NCBI RefSeq assembly: GCF_028476545.1
Contig: NW_026731929.1
Coordinates: 250,519-314,518 of the forward strand
Direction: 5' to 3'
DNA length: 64,000 nucleotides
From: Physella acuta
Lineage: Eukaryota; Mollusca; Gastropoda; Physidae
Part shown: positions 21,965 to 33,617 of the stretch, piece by piece
How positions within the stretch are numbered: the first letter of the stretch is position 1
Layout of the letters: each line of letters begins with the position of its first letter
Program-made: the position numbers and the translations under genes
Notes under the pieces: generated by a model
Seen by the model: only the letters and a program-made list of their open reading frames with translations
Told to the model about the DNA's origin: nothing
Databases searched by the model: none

Positions 21965-23035
21965 TTGTGTGTTGATGTGCTATATTTGTCCAGTCGTCTG
22001 CTAAAAATTAAGTCTAAAATCTGTCCCGTAAACTGTGAATTTTCGAATTTAGCTCTGTTTCTACTAGTCCATATGGTTTGTCTATAAATAGCTACAGTCC
22101 TTGCTTTGTCTTCTAAGTCTGTCCTGTCTTTTGGCTTAGGTAGTTTGTTTAGCGTTATAGCTATATCGACATTGAATGTGTCTTTTTTACTAGTTATTTT
22201 GGCCCTAAGGTTGTTTTACATTGTCTGTATGGTGGGGCATTCTAAAAAGATGTGTGTTTCTGTTTCTATTGTGTTTTGTCTGCATAGTGGGCAGTGGGCG
22301 GTTTGACTTTGGCCTATCGGTGTTGTATTATAGATTAGTCTGTATGTTATTTCCCTAGCTTTAGGTGTAATGTTTTTTAGGTGTAGGTTCCGAAAAGTGT
22401 CTGTTGTATCTGTAAGGGCAAATTTTGTACACCATTTGATTCGATTAAAAAGGGGGGTTGAAAGCTTTTGTACTAATTTTTGGTAGATATTTTGGGATTT
22501 GTTGTGTATGAATTTTTCGTTGTTTTTAAGTGATTGTAAACATTCTTTGTAAAAGGCGCTGACTTCATGACCAAAAAAATGGGGTGATTTGTTGTTTAGT
22601 TTTGTGAGTTTATTGAGCTGAATGCCTATGTAGTAGTGTGCTAGTGGGTGAAAGTGTGGTTGTGCAATTATTCTTCCGATATGTGTTATTCTAAATGTTT
22701 TAATTTTTGTTTGAATATCGTGTAGATTGATTCCCCCTTTATGTTTGTTTTGAACCAGCGTATTATGACTAATGTTTCTAATAGTGCCTTGGAATATATA
22801 CTCTCTAATGAGTATGTTAATGGTTTTGATTATTTTTTTGGAGATTGTTTTGTGAATTTGTTAGCTGTGTATGCGTTTTTAAAGTTTGTCTCTTGTAATA
22901 AGAGAAAATCGGGTTTATGTTTGTGAATTAGGTGTCTGATGTGTTTGTCTTTGTGATGTGTGCTTTGTATGTTAAGGGTTATTAGTGTGATTTGGGTACT
23001 TACGTTATTTGTTGTATTATTTGTTTCTCTTAAGT
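21965..23035 (-). pseudogene. LINE-B ORF2: endonuclease start joined to C-terminal region
   Basis: On the minus strand from about 23035: TLITLNIQ...HIRHLIHKHKPDFLLLQETN, the start of an APE endonuclease with its catalytic E in LQET. After only about 60 codons this jumps to the C-terminal region (FQGTIRNISHNTLVQNKHKGGINLHD ... HYYIGIQLN ... CPLCRQNTIETETHIFLEC). Most of the endonuclease and the whole catalytic reverse transcriptase are deleted. The join lies near 22830. Confidence 0.75.
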
Positions 23036-24138
23036 CTGGCTCGACCTAGTTTGCTTGGGGATGCGCTGAGGAGGTGTGTTTTTCTTTCTTTTACTTGATA
23101 ATTTTACTCTGCCTTTGTAGAGAGGGTCATCTTGGGGTGGTACCGAGGGACTCCGGATTGGTTGGGTTTCTTTGGTGTGCTCTGAGGTTTCTTTTTGTTT
23201 GTATTTTTTTTTCCTTTCGATCATTTCTTTTTTGGAAACAATTGTTGTCCATAATTGGTCTGTTTCGATGTTTTCTCTGGGATCACTTGGGTCTGTCTCT
23301 CTGTCTGGGTTGCTGTCTGAGTCGTCGTCGTCTGAAGTGTCGGTTCTTGTAGATTCGATGATTAGGTGATGGTTGCCGTCTTCGTCCACTTGTATGTTGT
23401 CTCGGTTGCGAACAAATGGGCTTTTGCAAGCCAAGGGTCCGTGTAGAGTAGTGTTGCACAGTCTGCAGACTGTTTTCCTTCCGTTCAATTGAAGAAGTAA
23501 TTGGTGGGTTTCCCCACCAATTTCCACATCCAGGTAGTGGGGGAGATCTTCTAGTGGAGCGTTGGGGAGGAAATCTATGGCCCACTTGTCACCTTTCCCC
23601 ATTCTGAGGGTTGTGACATTCGTCTCAGCTTCGGCCAATGTTTTCACTATCTGATTTATTGTGCTTTCAGTGATTGTGGGGGCACCCATTTAATATGGCC
23701 CCTTTGTCCGTTCTTTTCGGAGTGAAGTAAGATTAGACTTTTGCAGTAATCAGAATGTTCGAGGAGCTCGTACATATGCAAAGAATTGTAGAGCTCCTCG
23801 GACTTGAGTATATACCACTCTGTGGGCTTACCTAAGTTATAAACGTTTACAAACATGCTTCTGCTGATGTTTAACTCATAAGAAATCAAGTCCTCCAGTA
23901 TAATTTCGTCAATTTTACGCTCAGTCTTCCCTCTTAAAATTGCCTTGAGGGTATTTTTGGGGTGCCGGCCAGGGGCGACCCCAGGAATTGATATTTTCTT
24001 TATGAGGTTGTCTCTAATCGATTGTGGATTACTCACATTTTTACTCTGGTTTGATTGTACGTCCGATTGTCTCTCTTTTGTTTTGTCGGCCATCTGCCAT
24101 GCAGATTGGATGATTTTTTCCGCTTCTGCAGAGTCCAT
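23030..24138 (-). pseudogene. LINE-B ORF1 with CCHC knuckle, one frameshift
   Basis: The first frame (24138 to 23656, 160 codons, start MDSAEAEKIIQSAW) and the second (23689 to 23030, 219 codons) overlap by 34 bp. They join at a run of C near 23677 in the segment KWVPP, where one base makes the shift. The second frame has a knuckle CRLCNTTLHGPLAC, an acidic DDDDSDS stretch, and a basic tail without the C2H2-like fingers of LINE-A. The protein is thus of a different family with the same knuckle spacing. The frames are otherwise clean, suggesting a young copy. Confidence 0.85.
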
Positions 24139-24244
24139 CGCGAGAAGAACAGCGACTAACAGCTATACGGCTGCAGGCGATGAATACGCAGATATAATTA
24201 TAAGAACATGTAGTGCACCTTCATATACAGTATCGCTTTATCAA

Positions 24245-24591
24245 TCTTCTTGGTATAAATATTATAGCTGATTAATACTAGTGTTTGCTCATTATAGGAT
24301 TAATATCTAACATTTATTAGGAGTTGTAATTAACATTTTATTATTAATCACCAATTTTTTAAGATATTTTTCTTGAAATTTATTTTTTTCTAATTAATTT
24401 TAACGTTTGTTTACTTGTTTTTGTTGTAATTTATATTAATTCTTGTTTATTTCTTTTTATCGTTTAATTTTATAATTATCTCCCTATAAAAAAATTTTTG
24501 TTTGTTATTTCCCCTGACAAAAAAAGTTCTACGCGCGAGATATGTTGACAGAAACAGAAGACGACAGCAAATCGCTGTGAACTGTGTTAGG
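24245..24591 (-). repeat. Composite module copy f (conserved block only)
   Basis: TTCTTGGTATAAATATTATAGC marks the end about 110 bp from the LINE-B ORF1 start. The block continues to GAACTGTGTTA at 24591, where a Harbinger-like MITE is inserted at the same base as in copy i. Confidence 0.75.
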
Positions 24592-24784
24592 GATCATCCA
24601 TAAATGACGTCACACTCGTAGGGGGAGGGGGTCCGTAATTTTGTGACGATGTGTGATGAGGGGGAGGGGGGGGGGTTCAGATGTTGCGACGTCACATTTT
24701 TGCATTATAAAAAAGCAATGTTAGAAAACGAATTTTAGACGTTATTTTGCGTTTTAAATAACTGTTTTAATAAATTGTAGGGCA
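24592..24784. mobile_element. Harbinger-like MITE, truncated
   Basis: Starts GGGATCATCCATAAATGACG and follows the sequence of the complete element at 42487-42877 up to TTAATAAATTGTA. It then breaks off at U2-related sequence. The second terminal repeat is missing. Confidence 0.75.
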
Positions 24785-24785
24785 T

Positions 24786-24812
24786 GTGCACTTTGATCTT
24801 AGCCAAAGGGCC
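24786..24812 (-). ncRNA. U2 snRNA 5' fragment
   Basis: On the minus strand it reads TCGGCCCTTTGGCTAAGATCAAAGTG, matching U2 nucleotides about 8 to 34 with one substitution. It is only about 27 nt and not a gene. It lies between the truncated MITE and the 3' tail of a LINE-A ORF1 copy. Confidence 0.7.
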
Positions 24813-24834
24813 GAATTGAAAATTCTGTATGTAT

Positions 24835-26300
24835 GTAATTATGTTTGTCGTGGATACGCAATAGATTTTGTTGTTTTTTTTAATAGAATTCCTTACACGC
24901 AGTTCACTCCTCGGAGCTAGCTGTGTGGAAAGGTTGCATGTTTAAAATATACATAGTATACATAGTATTGCATACAATTATAGTTAAGCATGTCATACAA
25001 TTTTGAGTTTCCATTATAACAAAACGTTTAAATCTTTAATTGTCTACTTCTTTCCCTTCTGAACTGTGAAACTGTACTCTTTTACCTTATGGCTTTCTCT
25101 CTCGATTTCTTTCTGAGACAAGAGATTTGAATGGTGAGCTAAAACGTGATGATGAATGCTTTTTTTCTGGGAGGTTTTTATCACAAAAGCAGCAACTGAA
25201 GTTAGTTTCGCTGTTGTGTTTTTCCGTGTAGTCTCGATGTAAGTCATTGTGGATTTTTGCATCATTACAGAAGTTGCATTGTTTGAGATAAGTGTGTTCT
25301 GTTCTTTCGTGATTTAGTACTTCCTTAACTGTTTGGTACGAGCTGGGGCAGAAGCTGCATGTTAGGTGATCGTGGATTAGTTTCTCGATTTTTTTGGATT
25401 TAGTTATTTTTTCTTGTTCTGTGGGACTCGTTTGATATTTCCTTTTTGTTGACGAAGCGGTTTCTATTTCTGAATCTGGGTCTGTTGCTTCTGTCTCTGG
25501 GTCTTTTGCTGCGTCCTTGGTTGGATGGTTTTGGATTTTGCTTGATGATGGAGCTTGTGGTGCAGTATTTTGCGCTGAAGATTGGTCCATGGGCGTTAAC
25601 TCTGGGTTGAAAGTTTGGCATTGGTTGGTCCAATGAAGAGTTGAGGAGCAGAATTGGAACGCCTGCCTTCTTCCAGCAACTGTTATAAGGATGTTCAGTG
25701 ATTTATTTTTGTAATTTAGTTGAATGTAATGTGGGATGGTTGTTGGGTTGTCGGTGTATATAGTGAAGCTGCGGTTACTAGTGTGGGGGATCGTGGTTAT
25801 GTATGGTTCTTTGTAGCTGTATGGTCGAAATGCTTGTATGAGAGTGGCGTTGTTGAGTGTATGGGGTACCCATCTAAGGGTCCCGATGATCTTGTTTTTT
25901 TCCTGTAGTGCAGTGTGTATGGACCGTGAGTTTTGTGTGTGTTGTGTAGCGTGGTGACATCAAAGGCTTGAGAGGTGAAAAACTAAGTGTCTGCTCTGCC
26001 ATAATTTAGAAGAAGAATCTGCTGGTTGCTGATTAGTTGTCTCAAGATGTGGCCCCTCAGGTTTGGTTGTCCTTTAGCGGTGATCAGAACTTGAATAGTG
26101 GGTGTTTCTGCTGGGTACAGGTCTGGGCACTCTTCCTCAGGTAGGTTCAGGATTGTTGTAGTTTTGGCTGAAAAGGATTGGGCCCAGGATTTCATTAAGC
26201 CACCCAAACCGTAGTCCGGGTGGCTCCCCTCCAGGTCTCTCAACTCAGAGGGAACAATCAAGGGTGCAACACTTTTCCTCGCTGGTAATTTTTGCATACG
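24835..26300 (-). pseudogene. LINE-A ORF1 with 3' hairpin tail, frame-broken
   Basis: Translation starts near 26297 (MSYAKIT). The conserved VAPxxVPS...SHPDYG...GGLMKS and GRADT segments follow in shifted frames (25983-26390). Then a knuckle region near 25620-25660 (HWTNQC), a linker, and fingers open 25087-25590 (CSFCPSSY, CNFCNDAK, CCFCDKN). The tail ends CATGCAAC, a hairpin (24891-24933) and CTATTAAA, then an A-rich stretch. Module copy g ends about 125 bp before the start. Confidence 0.8.
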
Positions 26301-26419
26301 ACATCGTAGAGTTGAGGAATCTAATATATATATACCTAATATATAAAGCTCAATTCTGTATAAAAAATTTGCCGATATACGGCTAATCAAAAGAATATCG
26401 ATAAATCACCGTGTTTTCA

Positions 26420-27160
26420 AACTTCTTAGTATAAATATTACAGCTGGTTGACACTAGTTACATTTGATTATTGGATTAACATTAAACATTATTGGTAGTT
26501 GTCATTAACATTGCGTGATAAATTATCAAATGTTTTAAAATAATTTTTTTAAACGTGTTTTTCTATAATTAATACTGAAGTCAGTTTACTTGTTTTTGTT
26601 TCTAAATTTATTACAACTTTTTTTTCTTCTTTTTATCTTTTAATTTTATAATTGCCTCCCTTAAAAAAACATTGTTTGTTTTCTCCCCTGACAAAAAAGT
26701 CCCACGCGCGAGAAATTTGACACAAAAGACGACAGCAAACCGCTGTGAACTGTGTTACACCTTGGTACACTCTCGGGACAAATACTAATATTATGTTGGG
26801 GTGGGGGGAGATTGTGTCATGGAATCTAGTATGGGGGAGTTGAATGTTTGGGTGATTTTGGTGAAGAATATTTTTGTATCGAGTTTAGATTTGGGAGATT
26901 TTTAGTGTGGGAGAGTTTCGTTTGCGAGAATATAGTGTGGGAGAAAATAGTGTGGGAGAATTTAATGTGGGAGAATTTAGTGTGGGAGAATTTAGTGTGG
27001 GAGAATTTAGTGTTGGAGAATATAGTGCGGGAGAATTTAATGTGGGAGAATTTAGTGTGTGAGAATTTAGTGTGAGAAAATCTAATGTGGGAGAATTTAG
27101 TGTGCGAAAATTTAGTGTGGGAGAATATAGTGTAAGAGAATTTAGTGTAGTGCTAATTCA
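26420..27160 (-). repeat. Composite module copy g
   Basis: Starts CTTCTTAGTATAAATATTACAG near 26425. The conserved block includes CTCTCGGGACAAATACTAATA near 26768, and the minisatellite runs 26890-27150. Confidence 0.8.
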
Positions 27161-27729
27161 ACGTGTATTACTAATTCAAAGTATAATAACGTGAAATTTG
27201 TGTTTAATTTTTGTAAAAAAAAATAATAAAATAACAGGCTAAAATCTAGTTATTTCACTTTAATTTATCAGTTTGTCTCCTTTTCTTTTTCACGTCATTA
27301 TTCGTAGGAACGACGCCCATCACTTGACCTCATTTCTAGGAAAATGTCTTTAATTAGAAAAAACAATTTTTTTTTTTGGGGTGTCTGTTCTCTTTACATT
27401 TAATTGGCTTTTAGAGTGCTCACGCTTCGTGTGATGTTCGACTTACTACATCACTTTAACGAGGTCTTGCCTAAACATCTTTTCCACGTGAAACTACTTT
27501 AGGTTAAGTTTATCTTATTTTAGGTCGTAACGTGACACTGACATGACATTATTTTAACGTGATCCGATGTTAAATACTACTACGTCACTTTAAAGTAAAT
27601 GTGGTGTATATACAAGGTACGGCGTGAGACTACATTTAACCTGATATAACTGACGTGATCCTTTTCGCGGTGATTACGTGATAAATAATTTGAGGCACAC
27701 AAATTAAATATAATTCTCAAATAGAATAC
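27161..27729. other. Unassigned AT-rich DNA
   Basis: No gene recognised. Short CGTGA/TCACG motifs recur, without a clear repeat period. Confidence 0.4.
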
Positions 27730-28015
27730 AAGTTTGCTATACACTCGATAGGGGTCTGCGTGGTCGAAAAGTCTCCAGTTCGAACCCTCGGGCAATGAGG
27801 TTCGTTAGCTGGGGACAGCCACTCTTCTAGGGGAGACAACTCCAAAATCAAACAACTGCTGTCTTGTAGTTTTTTCTTGGTTAGACAAAGGCTATGGAAG
27901 CAAATCCAAAAAAAGAAAAGCAGGCTGAAATCGGAATCAACAGTCTATCTGGCGTATAACCAGTTGACACGTATACTTAATAGTGTCGGAGGGGATCCTT
28001 TCCCACACTAAAATT
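27730..28015 (+). mobile_element. tRNA-derived SINE
   Basis: A tRNA-like head (GGGTCTGCGTGGTCGAAAAG with a B-box-like CAGTTCGAACCCTCG) is followed by a non-tRNA body (GGGGACAGCCACTC ... GGTTAGACAAAGGCTATGG). This is the layout of molluscan tRNA-SINEs. The right boundary is uncertain. Confidence 0.6.
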
Positions 28016-28059
28016 AAAAACGAAGAAGAAAAGAAGGTACACACGATAAACTGATCACC

Positions 28060-29035
28060 ACAAGGACCTTTCTTCATACTAAAATAAACCTAACAAAACT
28101 TCAACCTAACATAATACTAAAATAAACCTAACAAAACTTCAACCTAACATAATACTAAAATAAACCTAACAAAACTTCAACCTAACATAATACTAACATG
28201 AACCTACTATAAACTAACATAAACCTAACTTGAAGCTAGCATGTGGCTAATATGAAACTATAATCTAAGTCAAACATAACATGAACCTAATTTGAACCTA
28301 ATTTGAACCTATAATGAACCTACCAATGACCTAAAGGTGGAGTTAACATGAACCTAACATGAACTTGTTATGAACTTACCTGAATGCTAGCAAGTTGCTT
28401 AATTTTACACCTTAATTGAACGTAACACGAATTACTAAATTACACTCGATATTACAGTAACAAGAGCCTAAATTGAATTAATCGTAAACATAACATAAAC
28501 CTAACGTGAACCCTACATAAACTTATGAACCTAGCATAAATCTATAAACCTTACATAAACAAATGCACCTAACATAAATCTATAAACCTAACATAAACCT
28601 ATGAACATAACATAAACCAAACATAAACCTAACATAAACCTATAAACCTAACATGAACCTAACATAAACCTATAAACCTTACATAAACCTACTATGAGCC
28701 TAACATGAACCTGACATAAACCTATTATGAACCTATCATGAACCTAACATATACCTTTGAACCTATCATGAACCTAACATATACCTTTGAACTTAACAAA
28801 AACCTATGAACCTAACATAAACTTATCATAAACCTATCATGAACCTAACATAAGCCTATCAACCTAACATACGCCTAACATAAACCTCTGAACATAACAT
28901 AAACCTATGAATATAACATGAACCTGACATAAACCTATCATGAACCTAACATAAACCTATCAACCTAGCATAAACCTATCAACCTAACATAAACCTATCA
29001 ACCTAACATAAACCTATGAACATAACATAAACCTA
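28060..29035. repeat. CCTAACATAAA-type minisatellite
   Basis: The first part (28074-28195) has three near-identical units of about 38 bp containing AACAAAACTTCAACCTAACA. The rest is a degenerate array of 11-18-bp units such as AACCTAACATAAACCTATG. No coding content. Confidence 0.85.
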
Positions 29036-29318
29036 TGATTTATAAATATAATGCTGGGTATAATAGCACAGGTCGTAGACATTACCCACCTGTTATTACT
29101 CCTCCCTCCCATCCGCAGTACAATCACCCCTTCCCACCCCATTACCATGGTAGCCATTTCCCCAGCTTCTTTGCTTGTCTATATCCTTCAGAAACAGCTT
29201 CGGATGAACAGGGCTAAATATTTGTTTGCTGAAAGTAAAGGCCCGATTTCTTCGAAAACTTTGTCGCTTAATGGCTTGGTATCCGTATTGGTAGCCACAA
29301 TGTTCTTAAAAATCAATA

Positions 29319-29450
<132 letters not shown>

Positions 29451-29460
29451 ATACATATAC

Positions 29461-29558
29461 ACGGAGTTTCCTGTCGTGGCGATTCTTGTTTTGTTAGGTA
29501 ACACTGATTTGTCCACTGGTGTGTGGATGCGCATGTTTGGCATGTTTGTTTTCTTCCG
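29461..29558 (-). pseudogene. LINE-A ORF1 zinc-knuckle fragment
   Basis: On the minus strand it reads [19 protein letters not shown], the CxxCx4Hx4C knuckle. It is joined directly to module copy h at 29559, bypassing the module end and the ORF1 N-terminus. Confidence 0.65.
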
Positions 29559-30600
29559 CTGTGAACTGTGTTACACCTTGGTGCACTCTCGGGACTAACA
29601 CTAATATTCTGTGTCAGTTTTTATTTTCACGTGGGGTGGGTTGGTGGCGGGAGGGGGGGGGGGGGGGGGTGATGGAGTCTAGTATGGGGGAATTTAATGT
29701 TTGTGCGATTTTTGTGGAGATTATTTTTGTATCGAGTTTATATTTGGGAGATTCTTAGTTTTGGAGAATTTATTGTAGGAGAATTTAGTGCGGGATAATT
29801 TAGTGTGAGAGCATTTAATGTGGGGGAATCTAGTGTGGGAGATTTTAGTGCGAGAAAATTTAGTGTGTGGGACTTTAGATTTGTGGAATTTAGTGTGGGG
29901 GAATTTCGTGTGGGAAATTTAGTATGGGAGAATTTAGTGCGGGAGAATTTAGTTTGTGGGAATTTAGTGTGGGGGAATTTAGTGCGGGAGTATATTGTGT
30001 GTGGGAATTTAGTGTGGGAGAATTTAGTTCGGGAGAATTTAGTGTGTGGGAATTTAGTGTGGGGGAATTTAGTGTGTGAGAATTTAGTGTGGTAGAAATG
30101 ATTGTTCGGTGTTGTAGTGTAGACAAAGGAAATTATTTGAGTGTTTGTGTGTATATAAATAAATCTACGTGTGATTGGGTTTACTGTGGGTAATTTGAGT
30201 GGGGGTGTTTGGATTAGTGGGGGGTGGGTGAGTTGTCCTTCTGGGTGTGGTTTAATCGACCTCCGGATTATGTGACAATGTGACGGATTGCGTCATTTTT
30301 ATAAAGGTACTTTGTTTATTTCTTCATCTAAGACTAAATAGTAGAGAAAAAGCATGTCAAATAACCTATATATTAACGAGCTTTCACAAGCGCTAAATTA
30401 CAAAAGTAAGAGTACACTTTTTAAGCTATAATACTAAACACAAAGCTTTCTACTGCTAGTCCGAATGTCTCGAATTCGGATCCGGGCTCAGTTCTGTTGG
30501 GCTCCGTGAGTTCACCCAGCTCTGATGGGTACCTGGCGCACCTTAGGTAACTAAGGCGGATAGGCTTAGTACTGACCACATTATCTCACTGTATGCCGAG
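29559..30600 (-). repeat. Composite module copy h
   Basis: The conserved block begins only at GCTGTGAACTGTGTTACACC. Minisatellite about 29760-30095, spacer with AATCGACCTCCGGATTATGT near 30255, tRNA-SINE-like part 30441-30600 (GGGCTCCGTGAGTTCACCC). It continues into LINE-A ORF2 linker. Confidence 0.8.
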
Positions 30601-31590
30601 GTGATTGAAACACGATCTGTACTTTATCTGCCATTTGTGTATTGGGCATGAAGGGGAAAATATTATGAAGATAAGTTAAATAAAAAGCACGGGTCGATTT
30701 TAAAATCGTTCTTGGTTCAGTCGTCTCTTGGTTGTTTTCGTCCATTATTTGTTTGATTTGTTTTGATCTTTGTATGCTTTGTTCTAGTATGAGAGTGTGG
30801 TGTGTTTGGTTTTCCGAACCTATCTGCTCTATTTTGCTTCTGATTTGTGCCCCTCGATATTTATATTCTTGTATTTTCGAAAGTTCCGTTTCTTATGAGT
30901 CTATTTGTTCTTTGTTATTGTTTTTTCCCTTAAGCATACTTAGTTGTTTTTTGTTTTTTTTTCTAGTTTAGTTTCTATGTGGGCCCTAACGCTATTAATG
31001 CTACAAGCATATTGAATAGATACCCGCTTAATGTCTTGTTTTAAATTTTCCCAATGTTGGATTTTGTTAAATTTTGATGAAGACTGCGTGTAAAATTGCA
31101 TTATGTCTTTTATAGTTTTGATGTAGCGCTCGTCTAGTAATAGTGTATTAATGATTTTCCAGTATGTGTTATGTTTTGGTTTGTTTTGTGTTTGTTCATT
31201 TTTTAAAGTTGTCAGAACTGCTGTACGGTCGCTAAACTGTAGTGTTGAGAATAGGTGTTCTACTGTGTTGATTTTCATGTTCACTGGGGCGTAAATTCTG
31301 TCTAGACGGAATCTATTTCCACATTTGTTATTTCCGTGGGTGGTTTGTATGGTGTGTGGATATTGCGCTATGTATGTGTCAACTAAATTGAAATATGTTT
31401 TAATGTTGTTGACTTAGTCGGCGTGTGGTTTGTCTGCGGTTAAGCGGTTTCGAATTATGTCTTTTGGTCCTACAATGTCTAAACTGTCTTCCACGAAATT
31501 GAAGTCCCCGGTTGGTTGTAATTGTTCCAGGTTTTCATAAAATTTACTGTTTTTGTGGTCTATGTGGTCCGTGTACATTGACTATGCTTA
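30601..31590 (-). pseudogene. LINE-A ORF2, endonuclease and linker
   Basis: On the minus strand from about 31590: a FYENLEQLQPTGDFNFVED-like segment (the DFN motif of APE endonucleases), RLDRIYAPVN, VEHLFSTLQFSDRTAVL, and then the linker to TEPRTILKST. The frame is open 30940-31284 and broken elsewhere. In this copy SDH is changed to SDR. The N-terminal part of the domain is missing. Confidence 0.75.
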
Positions 31591-31689
31591 GTTTTCACCC
31601 TAGTCTGGAAGAAACACTAACAGTCTAGCGCTTCGCACTTTTTAAATGATAAAAAAAGTAGTTACTCTATAAAACAAGGCGGTCAATGA

Positions 31690-31834
31690 GGTAGATGAAG
31701 TAGAGTTCACCTGATTCTGTGACCTCGGTGTGTTCATTAGTATATCCTGCCTCCTTTATTTCCGTAAGTTGAGTCATGGACCCATCAGAGGTGTTAGCAG
31801 TTGTGTGCTCTACAGTCCGACCACGCCGTCAAAA
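31690..31834 (-). mobile_element. tRNA-related SINE fragment
   Basis: The body has AAGTAGAGTTCACCTG and the head a GTTAGCAGTTGTGTGCTCTAC segment. The same arrangement is at 39115-39350, so it is a SINE copy on the minus strand. Confidence 0.5.
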
Positions 31835-32442
31835 ATATTCGGTGTGGGGGGGGGGGGGCACTAATTGGCATCTTACTTAATCGAATTTTTTTACTTCTAT
31901 TTCCAGATCTGTTCGTACATTTTGTGTCAACGAGCGTTATGCTTGAAGTGTTCTATATGGGCTAAGCAAAGTGGCTTTTCCATAAAAGTGGCCCAGGTTT
32001 GCCTTTCCGTAAATGTGGCCCAACGTTTGCCTTTCCGTTAAAGTGACCCAACGTTTGCTTTTCCATAAAAGTTTGGACCAGTAAAGATATTTTCGAAAGC
32101 TTTAAATGACAACAATATGATAACAATATTAGAATTAAATCAACTTTTTCGTGTTATTAAAAATGTATAAAATTTCACAAAACTCTTATAATAAGATCAA
32201 AGAGCTCAAAATTCCAAAAAAAAACATATTTATATATATATATAAAAAAACTTAACACAAATTAATCTTTTATATAATATATCACATAAAAAATTCTGTA
32301 AGCTATATACATGCTATATATACATACTGAACCAAAACGAATGTAATTTATCTAATCATATACAAGTTACAAATATAAATAACATTATAGAATAAATAGG
32401 TTTTCAATCATCGAACTTTGTAAACAATGTTACGTGGTCAAA
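31835..32442. other. Intergenic / SLC34 3' flank
   Basis: It contains a G run (31849-31858), a short tandem of GTGGCCCAACGTTTGCCTTTCC units (about 31990-32070) and AT-rich DNA. The SLC34 3' untranslated region probably ends here, but no clear polyadenylation signal was identified. Confidence 0.4.
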
Positions 32443-33314
32443 CTAAAGTCGCGTGCTGGACACTCCGTTAGGTTGTCTGTCTGACGTGGCCCCAGTGTCG
32501 GTCTTCTCGGTAGAGTCTGCCTGGAACCGCTTGCAGAAGAAGACTTTGTGCATGGCGCGATCATAGTGTTCTAAAGACCGTAGCGGCTGGGGTAGGAACA
32601 TCCAGTCTTGGAGCTTTCTGGGCAGGCTCTGGGGACGTTTAGCCTGCAGGCATTTGATGACGCCGATGATGATGAAGAGAAGGCAGACGGGCCCGAGGAC
32701 GCCGAGGAGGACGTACCAGCCCGGGATGGAGAGAGCGAAGACTAGGGCGGGGAAGAGGAAGAACATGAGGAGGATGTAGACGATGGCGAACCAGCGGTAC
32801 TCGGCCGTGCAGTTGCCTAGAAATTTGGCAAGCGGGATGGGGAAGCGGAGGTAGGGGATGGGGTAGAACAGGAGGATGCCGGTGATGTTGAAGAAGAGGT
32901 GGCAGAAGGCTGCTTGTAACGCGTTTCTGAGGCCGTCCGTGTTGGCTAAGGCTGAGAGAATCGCCGTGGTCGTGGTGCCGATGTTTGACCCTAGGGTCAA
33001 AGGGTACATCCGGTCGAGTTCGATGACCCCGATGCCGACGAGCGGGGTGAGGGTGGAGGTGAAGATGGAGGAGCTCTGGACGATGATGGTCAACCCGGCG
33101 CCGATGATGATGGCGAGGTATCCCAGCGGTCCGGGTAAGTCCGCGTTGCTGAATTTTTTGATGATGAGAGCGATGGGGCCTTGGAGAAGGGAGTGCAGCA
33201 GTTTGACAATGGCGACCAGACACAGGCAGAGAATGGTAAGGGAGATAACCAGCATGATTGCTCCGATAGCTTTGTCGTTTAATGTGGAGTACATTCCCTT
33301 GAATAAAAACTCAC
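32443..33314 (-). CDS. Sodium-phosphate cotransporter (SLC34 type), last exon
   Basis: Encodes the C-terminal half of an SLC34 (NaPi-II) transporter, a plasma-membrane carrier taking up inorganic phosphate with sodium. The exon opens after the acceptor AACCCTTAG (33315-33323). Its first two bases complete a Cys codon begun in the previous exon, giving C-EFLFKG. Then come a membrane segment, the second-repeat motif IVQSSSIFTSTLTPL, SNIGTTTTAI, FFNITGILL and YPIPYLRFP, all hallmarks of the family. At least four further hydrophobic segments follow. About 290 codons, no stops or shifts. The end is STRL, a class I PDZ-binding motif as in the renal paralogue. Overlapping long frames are shadows. 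Confidence 0.95.
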
Positions 33315-33617
33315 CTAAGGGTTAAAATAAAATAAACCATAAATTACAAACAACAGATTTGCATTAAAGTATTTAATTATAGTTAACTGTGTCAAAAATA
33401 TTTTAATTATATATTTTATATTCATATAAAGAAAACCGGGATTTTCAAGAGATTTAGAAAATTATAAATATGTATATAAACATTTTAAGCTATGGCTTAG
33501 TTGTGAACCTCTGCTACTTAACCACAGTTCTAAAGCTAATTTTTAATGTTAATTTCATAAAGACAAATATCCAACCTTCTAATGACATCCTTAAATGTTC
33601 ATTTCATAAATATATAT

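Noticed and set aside
28060-29035. CCTAAC-containing repeats as possible internal telomere sequence
   Set aside because: Units are 11-38 bp and irregular, not the regular 6-bp telomere repeat.
32639-33325. Additional long frames overlapping the SLC34 last exon
   Set aside because: GC-rich coding DNA gives shadow frames; only the frame with QSSS and SNIGTTTT motifs is supported.
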